From assembly GCF_020216885.1 (NCBI RefSeq), contig NZ_JAIWON010000089.1:1-12776 (forward strand): a DNA stretch of 12,776 bases, read 5' to 3'. Origin of the DNA: Zymomonas sp. Lineage in GTDB: Bacteria; Pseudomonadota; Alphaproteobacteria; Sphingomonadales; Sphingomonadaceae. Both the position numbers and the translations under genes were made by a program. How positions within the stretch are numbered: the first letter of the stretch is position 1; each line of letters starts with the position of its first letter. The notes under the pieces are model-generated. The model made no database searches and was not told the origin of the DNA. It was given only the letters and a program-made list of their open reading frames with translations. Positions 1 to 8,446 of this stretch are shown here, one piece after another.

Positions 1-1
1 C

Positions 2-262
2 ACCATCAAGGCCATTCAGGACAATAAAGCGGCTTATTTGATTGCGGTCGGCGGCGCGGCTTATTTGATTTCAAAAGCGATCAAATCCGCAAAAATTTTG
101 GCTTTTGAAGATTTGGGCATGGAAGCTATTTATGAATTTGAGGTCGAGGATATGCCGGTTACGGTAGCGGTCGATAGTGACGGCCAAAATATCCATAAAA
201 TAGCCCCGAAAAAATGGCAGGCCTATATTCAAGAGAAGGCTTGTTCCGCCTGTTTTAGCTAG
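2..262 (+). CDS. Class I (Fe-S) fumarate hydratase, C-terminal end only
   Basis: This is the last 86 residues of a class I fumarase, the [4Fe-4S] enzyme that interconverts fumarate and malate in the TCA cycle. The 5' part lies outside the window, and the frame is open from base 2. The visible part is the C-terminal (beta) domain: GGAAYLISKAIKSAK is followed by FEDLGMEAIYEFEVEDMPV and then AVDSDGQNIHK, a run typical of class I fumarase and of the related tartrate dehydratase beta domain. The cysteines that hold the cluster would be in the missing N-terminal domain, so activity cannot be judged here. The TAG stop is followed 14 bases later by an intrinsic terminator, so this gene ends its transcription unit. 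The length and degree of match favour fumarase over tartrate dehydratase, but the missing part would decide. Confidence 0.88.
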   Translation, partial: TIKAIQDNKAAYLIAVGGAAYLISKAIKSAKILAFEDLGMEAIYEFEVEDMPVTVAVDSDGQNIHKIAPKKWQAYIQEKACSACFS

Positions 263-276
263 GTTGATTTTTAAGG

Positions 277-306
277 ATGCCGCCTTTTTTGAGGCGGTAT
301 TCTTTT
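277..306 (+). terminator. Intrinsic terminator of the fumarase gene
   Basis: The arms ATGCCGCCT (277-285) and AGGCGGTAT (292-300) form a 9-bp GC-rich stem with one G-U pair and a T-rich 6-nt loop. TCTTTT follows. It lies just after the fumarase stop. On the minus strand the same stem is followed by a broken T tract, so it may also stop pepA-holC transcripts, less efficiently. Confidence 0.8.
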
Positions 307-353
307 GAAAAGAGATTTTTGGATATGATTGCGATGATGGGGCTTTTTACTTG

Positions 354-800
354 TTAGGCCATCGCCTTCCACTGCCCCGTTTGTTCATCCTGTTTCCAGT
401 AATGACATTCACCGTCGATATTTTTCAAAGAACGCCATGCTTGCCGTGCTTGTTGCACCGCAATTTCATCGAAAAAATAAAATACTCTCTCGAAATTTAA
501 GGCCTCTGGTCGCCATAACCCGTCTGTTAATGCGATATAGCTCGCCTGATTAACAGCCTCCAAGGATGTCGAGATTAAGACGGGATGTTCTGCTTCATCG
601 CCGTCGCCTACCCTGCCATGAGGGAGGAAGCTGGTATCTTCATAACGCCAAAGATAGTCATCCCAGTAGCGGGCTTGCTGATCATCGGGAACGACAACCA
701 GCAATTTTTTATCACTGGACAATGTTTTTTCCGCAATACGCGGTAGAATATTTTCCAGCTTTGCCGAGAGCAAATGATAAAAATCAACCCGTGCTACCAA
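354..800 (-). CDS. holC: DNA polymerase III subunit chi
   Basis: This 148-residue protein fits the chi subunit of the clamp-loader complex. Chi links the polymerase III holoenzyme to single-stranded DNA-binding protein and pairs with psi where psi exists. Family marks are the N-terminal VDFYHLLS, LLVVVPDDQQARYWDDYLW (residues 33-51), SFLPHG near residue 60, HPVLIST (residues 72-78) and the hydrophobic strand FERVFYFFDE. Length is normal for the family. No ATG fits the N-terminus. The TTG at 798-800 is supported by AAGG (810-813) with 9-nt spacing, and that Shine-Dalgarno sequence overlaps the TAA of pepA (812-814). This implies translational coupling to pepA. The gene converges on the fumarase gene. 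The family call is firm; the TTG start is an inference from spacing and from homologues that start close to xVDFYHL. Confidence 0.85.
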   Translation of the reverse strand: MVARVDFYHLLSAKLENILPRIAEKTLSSDKKLLVVVPDDQQARYWDDYLWRYEDTSFLPHGRVGDGDEAEHPVLISTSLEAVNQASYIALTDGLWRPEALNFERVFYFFDEIAVQQARQAWRSLKNIDGECHYWKQDEQTGQWKAMA

Positions 801-811
801 AGGAAAATGCC

Positions 812-2296
812 TTAATCTTCAAAATTATCGGAAATAAACTGGTTCAACAAACGCACGCCGAAACCGGTTGCGCCTTTATCCCAGAAAGATGCCGCTTTAT
901 CTGCCCAGACCATGCCGGCAATGTCAAGATGCGCCCAGCGGACATCTTTTTCGATAAAGCGTTTTAAGAACTGTGCCGCCGTGATCGAACCACCATAACG
1001 GGGCCCAACATTTTTCATGTCGGCAATATGCGATTCCAGTAATTTGTCATAGGCATCACCCATCGGCAAATGCCACAAACCATCGCCAGATTTCTGTCCT
1101 GCCTTCAACAAATTATCGGCCAATTTATCGCAATTCGAGAAAAGGCCGCCATATTCGTGACCCAAGGTGATAATCATCGCCCCCGTCAAAGTGGCAAGAT
1201 CAACCACGACTTCGGGTTTATATTTCTGTTGCACCCAAGTCAGAACGTCACAAAGCACCAAACGGCCTTCGGCATCGGTATTGATGACTTCGACAGTTTG
1301 ACCCGACATGGTTTTAACCACATCACCCGGACGTTGCGCATTGGCATCTGGCATATTTTCAACCAGACCACAAACCCCGATCACGTCGGCTTTGGCTTTA
1401 CGGAGAGCCAAGGCCTTCATTGCGCCGACAACGGCACCAGCACCGCCCATATCCCATTTCATGCCTTCCATTCCGGCACCCGGTTTCAAGGAAATACCGC
1501 CACTGTCAAAGGTCACGCCTTTACCCACAAAAGCAACCGGACGGGAATCGGCTTTGCCTGTCCCGTTCCAGCGTAACGCCAATAAACGCGGCGGACGGGC
1601 TGACCCTTGAGCCACACCGAGAAGCGCACCCATACCGGCCTGTTCCAAGGCTTTTTCATCAAGGATTTCGATCTCAAGACCAAGATCGGTCAGGCTTTTG
1701 CACTGCTCAACGAAAGTTTCAGGATAGAGTTTATTGCCCGGTTCCGTCACCAGCATACGAGTAAAAAGGATGCCTTCGGCAATAGCCGAAAGTTTTTTCC
1801 ATTTCTTTTCGGCGGTTTCAGCGTTGATCTGGCTGAAATAAAGCGTTTTAAGGCTGGGTTTTTCATCGTCTTTCAAGGTAGTGCGATAGCCATTCAGGCT
1901 GTTGCCACGCAAAACCGCGCCGAAGGCAAACGAAGCGGCGGCTTTGCCTGCTTTATCCGCATCAAAACCAGTAAAATCGATTTCTAAGGCCTGAATACCG
2001 GAAGTCAGGAAACGAGCGGCAACCGCAGCCCCTGCCTTGTCATAGTCAGCATCAGAGCCGATACCCACTAAAACGCATTGTCTTGGCGCGTCTTTTTCCA
2101 ATAGCACCAGTTCGACCAGACTGCCTGCCTTGCCCGTAAAGCGAGCATTTTCAAGGGCAACGGCGGCCAGTGCCTGAGATTCCTCTCCAAAACGGGAAAG
2201 ATCTGCTGCTGTAAAACCCTTTTTCGCCGGTATAACCAGTGGGGTCTTTTTATCACTATTGCCAGTCGTAAAATCGATATTTAAAGGAAGCGCCAT
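812..2296 (-). CDS. pepA: Leucyl aminopeptidase (M17 family)
   Basis: Cytosolic dinuclear-metal aminopeptidase that removes N-terminal residues from peptides, important in peptide turnover; in E. coli the protein also binds DNA. With this start it has 494 residues, normal for the family. An N-terminal macro-like domain of about 160 residues precedes the catalytic domain. The M17 active-site set is complete: GKGVTFDSGG (K259 and D264), LKP (K271), KWDMGG (D282) and the signature NTDAEGRL (D341, E343, R345). I chose the ATG at 2294-2296 because GAGAG lies 8 nt upstream; the in-frame ATG at 2309-2311 would add five residues (MRVLT) but has no visible ribosome binding site. The gene is divergent from lptD and leads a two-gene unit with holC. 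The function is secure; the start is less so. Confidence 0.95.
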   Translation of the reverse strand: MALPLNIDFTTGNSDKKTPLVIPAKKGFTAADLSRFGEESQALAAVALENARFTGKAGSLVELVLLEKDAPRQCVLVGIGSDADYDKAGAAVAARFLTSGIQALEIDFTGFDADKAGKAAASFAFGAVLRGNSLNGYRTTLKDDEKPSLKTLYFSQINAETAEKKWKKLSAIAEGILFTRMLVTEPGNKLYPETFVEQCKSLTDLGLEIEILDEKALEQAGMGALLGVAQGSARPPRLLALRWNGTGKADSRPVAFVGKGVTFDSGGISLKPGAGMEGMKWDMGGAGAVVGAMKALALRKAKADVIGVCGLVENMPDANAQRPGDVVKTMSGQTVEVINTDAEGRLVLCDVLTWVQQKYKPEVVVDLATLTGAMIITLGHEYGGLFSNCDKLADNLLKAGQKSGDGLWHLPMGDAYDKLLESHIADMKNVGPRYGGSITAAQFLKRFIEKDVRWAHLDIAGMVWADKAASFWDKGATGFGVRLLNQFISDNFED

Positions 2297-2393
2297 CGTT
2301 AAAACTCTCATCCAAAAACAGCCGTCATCTCTATCAGGCTACAGGATATAGCTATTTCATCAAAATAGAATATCAAGGAAATAATCTAACATA

Positions 2394-2423
2394 CTGATTG
2401 ATTTATCGGTCAGGGGTTATAAT
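2394..2423 (+). promoter_or_regulatory. Candidate promoter with palindromic -10, toward lptD
   Basis: A perfect -10 TATAAT (2418-2423) has CTGATT (2394-2399, three matches to the -35 consensus) 18 bases upstream. The -10 sits inside the perfect palindrome GGTTATAATAACC (2415-2427), which could be an operator. It points toward lptD, and the start site would fall near 2430. The evidence is sequence pattern only. Confidence 0.4.
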
Positions 2424-2456
2424 AACCGGAAAAGATGGCTTTCATTTTTTGATAGA

Positions 2457-2482
2457 AACGGGCAAAAACAGCCCGTTCTTTT
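2457..2482 (+). terminator. Orphan intrinsic terminator in the pepA-lptD spacer
   Basis: Perfect 7-bp arms AACGGGC (2457-2463) and GCCCGTT (2471-2477) enclose an AAAAACA loop and are followed by CTTTT. No plus-strand gene precedes it, since pepA reads the other way. It can only act on a transcript that starts inside the spacer, such as one from the promoter near 2418. It may end a very short RNA or attenuate the lptD leader. Confidence 0.5.
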
Positions 2483-2568
2483 ATCTGGATACGAAAAATT
2501 ACTGTATGATTTTCCAAAGCGCCTTATAGAAAATATCCTGTCATTACATTTTATCAAACGGTTATTCA

Positions 2569-2574
2569 TATACT
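2569..2574 (+). promoter_or_regulatory. Weak candidate -10 box nearer lptD
   Basis: TATACT lies about 107 bases before the lptD start. No convincing -35 hexamer is seen at 16-18 bases; TTACAT lies at 19. It would start transcription downstream of the orphan terminator. Low confidence. Confidence 0.2.
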
Positions 2575-2610
2575 ATCGCTTATCAACCCAGTTTTGGTTC
2601 GCAAGAGAAT

Positions 2611-2647
2611 AGCCGCCTTTTCGGAATGACACCGAAAGCTGTTTTTT
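2611..2647 (+). terminator. Terminator-like hairpin in the lptD leader
   Basis: TTTCGG (2619-2624), a 7-nt loop and CCGAAA (2632-2637) form the core stem. AGC (2611-2613) and GCT (2638-2640) can extend it across a 5-nt bulge. G and a run of six T follow (2642-2647). It ends 33 bases before the lptD start, downstream of either candidate promoter, so it would act as an attenuator rather than a gene-end terminator. Confidence 0.4.
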
Positions 2648-2680
2648 GGGAAAATCAAAGATTACACGTTAAGGAGAAAT

Positions 2681-5005
2681 GTGAAGTATCTCAGAACCGA
2701 CATGCTCACGGCCATGCCGCTGATTCTGTCCAGCATTTTCCTATCGCAAGCTGCGGCTGAAACAGGCACGCCACCTTCGGTTGCGCCTTCTTCAGATCAA
2801 ACAGCGACCCATAAGGCTTCAAACTCTGATGCAGGTAGCAAAAAAGAGGCACCGATTACATTTGAAGCGGATAATCTTGTTTATGATCATGACAATGACA
2901 TTGTAACGGTAAATGGCAAAGTCCATGCGGTTCAAAATGAAACGCGTTTGAGTGCTGATGAGCTGCAATGGGATAGAAAAGCCGATAAAGTAACAGCAAC
3001 CGGCCACGTCATCATTATTCAAGAAGACGGCACAATATCTTATAGTGACAAAGCCGATCTTGATCCCCATCTGAAAGATGGTGTTATCCAGAATATCTTG
3101 CTGGTCATGCAAAACGGGTCACGGATGGCTGCGAATAAAGCGACCCGTGTCAATGATGTGACAACCCTTGATATGGCGGCCTATACCCCTTGTCGTGTTA
3201 TCAATGACGAGGGATGTCCAAAGACCCCTTTATGGCGCATTTCGGCGGTTAAAATTATTCGTGATCCGAATAAGGAAAAAGTCGTTTTCAAATCCCCAAG
3301 ACTGGATGTTTTGGGGCATACGATCCTTAAATTGCCGAATTTTTCTTATCCTGACCAAAATTCAACCATGAGTTCTGGGATTTTGATTCCGCATATCCAG
3401 CGGTCAAAAATGAACGGTTTTGAATTTTCTGTGCCTTATTATTTCCGATTGGCCGCTGACCGTGATTTAACCCTGACCCCGTATATTTTTACAAAAGCCG
3501 ATCCCGGTCTGGGCGGAAAATATCGTCAGCTTTTCAGCAAAGGTTTTTTTCAGGTTGAAGGGATGTTGACGCGAAGCACGCCTTTGCCAGCCGAATCCCA
3601 AAATCCGACCCTTGCTGACAGCAATGCCCATTCCAAGATGCGTGGCTATATCAATACCAATGGTAAATTCCAGATCGACCCTAAATGGAGTTTGACCGGT
3701 TCCATTCGATTAACGACTGATAAAACTTTCTTGCGGCGCTATGACTTTGCTTGGGATGACCGTTTGCGTTCGACCATCAATCTTGAGCGGATTACCGATA
3801 ATAGTTATTTTTCGGTGGCCGGTTGGGTTATCCAAGGGTTGCGGCCTACCGATCATTCACGCAGCCAGCCCATGGCTTTACCGATTATTGATTGGCGGAT
3901 GCGGATGCCTGATCCTTGGTTGGGAGGTGAATTTTCCTTCCAAGCCAACAGCATGAATTTAACCCGTATTACGGGGCAAGATACCCAACGCGCCTTTGCT
4001 AGTGCGGAATGGAATTTAAGAAAATATACCCCCTTGGGGCAGCGCGTGACCTTTACGGCTTTGCTGCGCCAAGATTTGTATCATAGCAGCGGCAATGCTT
4101 TGACAAGTGAGTTATATCGCGGGATGAGCGGATGGCAACAACGGGGTATTGCCGCCGGTGCGGTCGATGTCAGTTGGCCTTTTGCGGGTGAAGCCTTTGG
4201 AGGCAATCAGGTTTTAACCCCAAGAGTTCAGATCGTGACCTCTCCCCATGTCAAGAATTTATCTATTCCAGATGAAGATTCACGGTCGATCGACCTTCAG
4301 GATACCAATCTTTTTTCAATCAATCGTTTCCCCGGATATGATCGCTGGGAAGATGGCACGCGTGTAACCTATGGGGGTGAATATACCTTCCATCGTCCAA
4401 GATTTTCTTTTTATGGTAATGTCGGACAAAGTATGCGGATTATTACCGAAGATGAAATCTTCCCACAGGGCACCGGATTTAACCGCCGCTTCTCCGACTA
4501 TGTTGGTCGCGCGACTTTAAGCTATGGTTCTTTCTTTAAATTAACAGAGCGTATTCGCCTTGACCGCAAAACATTGGCGATCCGTCGTCAGGAAGTGAAT
4601 GCCACAATCGGTAGTAAGCGCACCTATCTTATGGTGGGTTACCTCCAATTGAGCCGTGATATTGATACCCAGTTGGAACCTGATTTGGGTAACTATCGAG
4701 AATTGCGTCTGGGTGGGCGTATCCAGATTTCTCATTATTGGTCTATTTTTGGTTCGACCACAGTCGATATGACCACCAAAAAAGATCAGCGCGCTAATCA
4801 GCAGCAGGCTGATCTCTATAATAATACCAACAGCAGCCTTTTGTCGGATGGTTTCCAGCCTGTCCGGCATCGCTTGGGCATTGAATATGACGATAACTGT
4901 CTGACTTTGGGTGTGACATGGCGGCGCGATTATTCAACGGTCGGGGATTCCCGCCGTGGTAATAGTTTCATGCTGCGATTTGCCCTTAAGAATATGAATA
5001 GTTAA
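2681..5005 (+). CDS. lptD: LPS-assembly outer membrane protein LptD
   Basis: LptD (OstA/Imp) is the outer-membrane beta-barrel that, with the lipoprotein LptE, places lipopolysaccharide in the outer leaflet. The 774-residue length fits. A signal peptide (hydrophobic about residues 9-25, likely cut after SQAAA) leads to a Ser/Thr/Lys-rich linker (about 27-56), an LptA/OstA-like periplasmic domain (about 57-170) and the C-terminal barrel domain, rich in alternating aromatic and polar residues. The conserved stretch after the first domain reads YTPCRVINDEGC, then TPLWRI. Only three cysteines occur: C171, C179 and C740 in the YDDNC motif near the end. The GTG start has AAGGAG at 2671-2676, 4 nt away, which is close but strong. 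The gene leads the run into surA, whose product helps to fold LptD. Confidence 0.95.
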   Translation: MKYLRTDMLTAMPLILSSIFLSQAAAETGTPPSVAPSSDQTATHKASNSDAGSKKEAPITFEADNLVYDHDNDIVTVNGKVHAVQNETRLSADELQWDRKADKVTATGHVIIIQEDGTISYSDKADLDPHLKDGVIQNILLVMQNGSRMAANKATRVNDVTTLDMAAYTPCRVINDEGCPKTPLWRISAVKIIRDPNKEKVVFKSPRLDVLGHTILKLPNFSYPDQNSTMSSGILIPHIQRSKMNGFEFSVPYYFRLAADRDLTLTPYIFTKADPGLGGKYRQLFSKGFFQVEGMLTRSTPLPAESQNPTLADSNAHSKMRGYINTNGKFQIDPKWSLTGSIRLTTDKTFLRRYDFAWDDRLRSTINLERITDNSYFSVAGWVIQGLRPTDHSRSQPMALPIIDWRMRMPDPWLGGEFSFQANSMNLTRITGQDTQRAFASAEWNLRKYTPLGQRVTFTALLRQDLYHSSGNALTSELYRGMSGWQQRGIAAGAVDVSWPFAGEAFGGNQVLTPRVQIVTSPHVKNLSIPDEDSRSIDLQDTNLFSINRFPGYDRWEDGTRVTYGGEYTFHRPRFSFYGNVGQSMRIITEDEIFPQGTGFNRRFSDYVGRATLSYGSFFKLTERIRLDRKTLAIRRQEVNATIGSKRTYLMVGYLQLSRDIDTQLEPDLGNYRELRLGGRIQISHYWSIFGSTTVDMTTKKDQRANQQQADLYNNTNSSLLSDGFQPVRHRLGIEYDDNCLTLGVTWRRDYSTVGDSRRGNSFMLRFALKNMNS

Positions 5006-5123
5006 CCTTGGGCGAATGGCTGCGGAAAGCGGCCTATCTTAGGATTTTGCTTAAAATTTATAGTGAAAAAAGTATTTTTCATTTTCAAAACGAGCGTGCT
5101 TCCCCATATAAAGGTGAAGTCTT
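5006..5123 (+). other. lptD-surA spacer with weak hairpins
   Basis: This 118-base spacer holds a 6-bp stem GGCTGC/GCGGCC (5018-5034, one T-G pair) without a good T tract, and an AT-rich stem GTGAAAAA/TTTTTCAT (5063-5082) followed by TTT. Neither is a convincing terminator, so read-through from lptD to surA is plausible. AAGG at 5111-5114, 9 bases before GTG, is the surA ribosome binding site. Confidence 0.35.
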
Positions 5124-6539
5124 GTGGAAGCCATTGAGGATACAAAGTTGCGGGTAACGCAGAAACTATACACCGTTTCAAAAAAACGCATCAAAAGAAC
5201 TGTCGCGATGATACTCGCGGGAGGCGTGGCAGTGGCTGCCCCTGCCTTCCTATTGGCACAAAGCGGTAATCTAGGGCTGAAATTACCGCAGGAAATGACG
5301 GTTTTTGGTAAAAGCAACCCAAATGTTCATAAAGCGACGGCTATCGTCAATGGCACCATCATTACCAATACGGATATTGAGCAGCGCTTTGCTTTAATTC
5401 TGGCTTCGGCTGGTGCTGATATCAGCAGGATTTCTGAAGAAGATCGCAATACGGCAAGATTGCAGATCTTGCGCAATCTGATCGATGAAACTTTGGAAAT
5501 CCAAGAAGCGAAGGCCAATGATATTATCATCACGCCAACTGAATTGGATCAGGTCGTTCAGAATTACGCGCGCAATATGAAAAAAACGCCGGAGGCCTTT
5601 AGCGCAGATTTACAAGCTATTGGTTCTTCGACAAAATCAGTGAAGCGTCAGGTCGAAGCGGATATGGCTTGGCGTCGTCTGTTAGGCCGCCGCGTTGAAC
5701 CTTTTGTTAATATTAGTAACGAAGAAGTTCAAAATATCATCAATCGGATGAAAGCGGCCAAAGGTAAAGATGAATATCATATCGCTGAAATTTTCTTTTC
5801 TGCGAATGATACGAACCGTGCCGAAGTCCGTGCCAAGGCCAACAAAATTCAAGACCAGATTCTGCAACGGGGTAACACCAACGAAAGAATGGGGCTTTTT
5901 AGCGCCTTTGCATCCCAATATTCCGAGGCTTCTTCAGCAGCGAGAGGCGGCGATATGGGCTTTATTCAGGCAGAGCAATTGCCTGATGCCTTGGCCGCCG
6001 TCGTTAAAAATATGCCCGTCGGAAGTTTGATGGGCCCGATTGAAACCCCTGGTGGCTTTTCTATTGTAGCATTATTAGAAAAACAGCAGATTTTGGGCAT
6101 TGATCCCAAAGATGCGATCGTGGCGTTGAAACAGATATATATCAATTTCCCGCCCGGCACGTTGCAAAATATGGCTGACGAGAAAACAGCCAAATTACGA
6201 GATGCGACAAAAGAATTAAAAGGCTGTGGCTCGGTGGATGAAATTGCCCGAAAAATCGGAGCTGATGTCATGTCGAATGACCAAATCAGCATTCGCTCTA
6301 TGCCGCCACTTTTGCAAAATATGGTCGCCAGATTGCAAGTGGGTGAATCGACTGTGCCCTTTGGGTCTATTCAAGAAGGCGTCAGTGTTTTGGTCGTTTG
6401 CGGCCGAGATGACCCGAAAGTGGCAAAACAGCCTAATTTCCAGCAGATTCATAATCAGTTGCAGGAAGACCGAGTCAATAAAAGAGCTATTCGCTATCTA
6501 CGCGATTTAAGACGTGACGCTATTATTGATTACCGTTAA
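5124..6539 (+). CDS. surA: Periplasmic chaperone and peptidyl-prolyl isomerase SurA
   Basis: SurA-type chaperone that escorts unfolded outer-membrane proteins through the periplasm. It has 471 residues. A basic n-region (KKRIKR, 20-25) and a hydrophobic core (about 28-45) form the signal peptide, with cleavage probably near A45. The SurA N-domain follows: ATAIVNGTIITNTDIEQRF (71-89), LRNLIDETLEIQEAK (116-130), then helices to about residue 190. A parvulin-type domain covers about 215-320 (HIAEIFF, ARGGDMGFI, GSLMGPIETPGGFSIV). The C-terminal part (about 330-450) has two cysteines in KGCGS and VVCGRD, perhaps a periplasmic disulfide. The GTG start is backed by AAGG at 9-nt spacing; the resulting n-region of about 25 residues is long, so a later start cannot be excluded. 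It sits between lptD and pdxA as in many proteobacteria. Confidence 0.9.
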   Translation: MEAIEDTKLRVTQKLYTVSKKRIKRTVAMILAGGVAVAAPAFLLAQSGNLGLKLPQEMTVFGKSNPNVHKATAIVNGTIITNTDIEQRFALILASAGADISRISEEDRNTARLQILRNLIDETLEIQEAKANDIIITPTELDQVVQNYARNMKKTPEAFSADLQAIGSSTKSVKRQVEADMAWRRLLGRRVEPFVNISNEEVQNIINRMKAAKGKDEYHIAEIFFSANDTNRAEVRAKANKIQDQILQRGNTNERMGLFSAFASQYSEASSAARGGDMGFIQAEQLPDALAAVVKNMPVGSLMGPIETPGGFSIVALLEKQQILGIDPKDAIVALKQIYINFPPGTLQNMADEKTAKLRDATKELKGCGSVDEIARKIGADVMSNDQISIRSMPPLLQNMVARLQVGESTVPFGSIQEGVSVLVVCGRDDPKVAKQPNFQQIHNQLQEDRVNKRAIRYLRDLRRDAIIDYR

Positions 6540-6580
6540 ATCCGGTACCAAAATCGGATAGCGTTAGATTGGAAAAGAAG

Positions 6581-7588
6581 ATGAAACCGCTTGCTGTCAC
6601 ATTGGGAGACCCGTCGGGTATAGGCCCTGAAATCGTTGCGAAAGCATGGTCACGCCGAAAAAGCGATCAGATTATGCCTTTCTTTGCGATTGGCAGTGCC
6701 GCTTCTATTCAGGCGGTTTCATCGATTCCTGTGGTCGCGATCACTGATCTGGATGACGCTGTTTCTGTTTTCAGTCGGGCTTTACCGGTGTGGGACATCC
6801 CCTCAAAAGAAGCTATTATCCCCGGTAAGCCGAATAAGGCCGGTGCCGAGGTCGCTTTTGCTGCCCTTGAAAAAGGCGTGGCTTTGGTCAAAGAGGGACA
6901 GGCTTCGGCTTTGGTAACGGCACCGGTTTCAAAAGCGGAACTCTATCAGGTTGGTTTTACCTTTCCGGGGCAGACCGAATTTGTAGCTAATCGTTGCGGT
7001 ATTGCGGCCGATGATGCGGTTATGATGTTGGCGGGACCTGAGTTGAGAACTGTGCCGCTGACTATCCATATTCCCTATCGTGATGTTTTGGAGCAGCTAA
7101 CGCCTGAACTCATTATTAGTCGAGCGCGGGTCACTGTGGAAGATCTGAAACGAAATTTTGCTATTCCATCCCCTCTCCTCGTCATCGCCGGATTAAATCC
7201 CCATGCCGGAGAAAATGGCACAATTGGGCGTGAGGAAATCGATATTATCGAGCCGGCTATCAAGCAGCTTCAAGCCGAAAATATTGATATTAAAGGCTCC
7301 TTTGCTGCGGATACTCTGTTTAGCCCGCGGGCGCGGGCGACTTATGATGTCGCCTTATGTCCTACCCATGACCAAGCCTTGATTCCGATCAAAACGATCA
7401 ATTTTGATAATGGTGTGAACACAACCTTGGGCTTACCGATTATCAGAACCTCGCCAGATCATGGCACGGCTTTTCCTTTGGCTGGGAAGAATAAGGCGGA
7501 TGAAGGCGCCATGGTGGCGGCTTTGGTAATGGCGGCCAATTCTGTCCATAACCGCCAAGCCTATGCTCAAAATTCTATAGACGGATAA
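6581..7588 (+). CDS. pdxA: 4-hydroxythreonine-4-phosphate dehydrogenase
   Basis: PdxA oxidises 4-phosphohydroxy-L-threonine with NAD(P)+ in the DXP-dependent pathway to pyridoxal 5'-phosphate, in the cytosol. The 335-residue length is normal. Visible motifs are [12 protein letters not shown] (7-18), LVTAPVSK (111-118) and the three metal-binding histidines: H163 in HIPYRDV, H208 in [10 protein letters not shown] and H263 in [31 protein letters not shown] (275-299, given here by its ends NFDNGVN and DHGTAF) is typical of the family. I chose the ATG at 6581 because homologues start right before [10 protein letters not shown] and GGA lies 7 bases upstream; an in-frame TTG at 6569 would add four residues. 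It follows surA by 41 bases without a good terminator and is 10 bases from rsmA. Confidence 0.94.
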   Translation: MKPLAVTLGDPSGIGPEIVAKAWSRRKSDQIMPFFAIGSAASIQAVSSIPVVAITDLDDAVSVFSRALPVWDIPSKEAIIPGKPNKAGAEVAFAALEKGVALVKEGQASALVTAPVSKAELYQVGFTFPGQTEFVANRCGIAADDAVMMLAGPELRTVPLTIHIPYRDVLEQLTPELIISRARVTVEDLKRNFAIPSPLLVIAGLNPHAGENGTIGREEIDIIEPAIKQLQAENIDIKGSFAADTLFSPRARATYDVALCPTHDQALIPIKTINFDNGVNTTLGLPIIRTSPDHGTAFPLAGKNKADEGAMVAALVMAANSVHNRQAYAQNSIDG

Positions 7589-7598
7589 GCCTATCACT

Positions 7599-8435
7599 AT
7601 GCTGGATCAAACGCTTGAGCCGTTGCGGGCTGTCATTGCGCGTCATGGGTTGTCGGCAGACAAACGCTTGGGTCAAAATTTTCTTCTTGATAGCCAGCTA
7701 TTAGATAGAATTGCCCGTGTTCCCGGCGATTTAACGCAAAAAACCGTTTATGAAGTGGGTCCCGGCCCCGGAGGACTAACGCGTGCCTTGCTAAAGGCAG
7801 GAGCGAAAGTGACTGCTGTGGAGCGGGATAGGCGGTGTTTACCTGCTTTGGCAGAATTATCGGCGTATTTCCCCGATCAGCTTCAGGTCATTTCCGGCGA
7901 TGCGATGGAAATTGATGAGGCTTCTGTCTTGGGGGATCACGTCCATATCGTTGCTAATTTGCCGTATAATGTTGGAACCGCGCTTCTTATCCGTTGGTTG
8001 ACAGCGAAAACATGGCAGCCTTGGTGGGATTCCTTGACCTTGATGTTTCAAAAAGAGGTTGCCGAACGCATTACCGCCAAGGTGGGGACAGATCATTACG
8101 GGCGTTTATCTGTTTTGGCACAATGGCGGAGCGAGGCGAAATTAAGTTTTCCTGTGCATCGCTCGGCCTTTGTTCCTCCGCCAAAAGTGATGTCTGCGGT
8201 GGTGCATTTGACCCCGAAAGATCAGCCGGAAGGCCTGTCATTAGGGACGTTAGAAAAAATTACCGCCGCAGCCTTTAATCAGCGGCGGAAAATGTTGCGC
8301 CAAAGCCTGAAAAACATCGAGCATATGATGGAAGCCTTGGAATTGGCTGGCATTGACGCAACGCGTCGTCCTGAAACGGTTTCGGTTGCAGAATTTATGG
8401 CCATTGGACGACATTGGGAAAAACTGTCAGCGTAA
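7599..8435 (+). CDS. rsmA: 16S rRNA adenine(1518/1519)-N6 dimethyltransferase
   Basis: RsmA (KsgA) transfers four methyl groups from S-adenosylmethionine to two adjacent adenines in helix 45 of 16S rRNA, a late 30S maturation step. The 278-residue length is typical. The AdoMet-binding Rossmann fold shows LGQNFLLD (24-31), motif [11 protein letters not shown] (52-61), the acidic residue E75 in VERD, SGDAME (99-104) and the catalytic motif IV NLPYN (120-124). QKEVAERI (151-158) and FVPPPKV (191-197) follow, and the C-terminal domain carries [12 protein letters not shown] (227-238). It starts 10 bases after the pdxA stop, so it is probably cotranscribed; no strong Shine-Dalgarno sequence is seen. 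It converges on the gene that ends at 8447, with 11 bases between the stops. Confidence 0.96.
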   Translation: MLDQTLEPLRAVIARHGLSADKRLGQNFLLDSQLLDRIARVPGDLTQKTVYEVGPGPGGLTRALLKAGAKVTAVERDRRCLPALAELSAYFPDQLQVISGDAMEIDEASVLGDHVHIVANLPYNVGTALLIRWLTAKTWQPWWDSLTLMFQKEVAERITAKVGTDHYGRLSVLAQWRSEAKLSFPVHRSAFVPPPKVMSAVVHLTPKDQPEGLSLGTLEKITAAAFNQRRKMLRQSLKNIEHMMEALELAGIDATRRPETVSVAEFMAIGRHWEKLSA

Positions 8436-8446
8436 GTTTTTCGTGA

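Noticed and set aside
1070..1987. Long open frames antisense to pepA, up to 168 codons.
   Set aside because: They are shadows of the pepA coding frame; their translations show no recognisable motif, and pepA is complete with all active-site residues.
6539..6558. Inverted repeat ATCCG/CGGAT between surA and pdxA as a terminator.
   Set aside because: Only 5 bp, a 10-nt loop and no T tract; read-through into pdxA is more likely.
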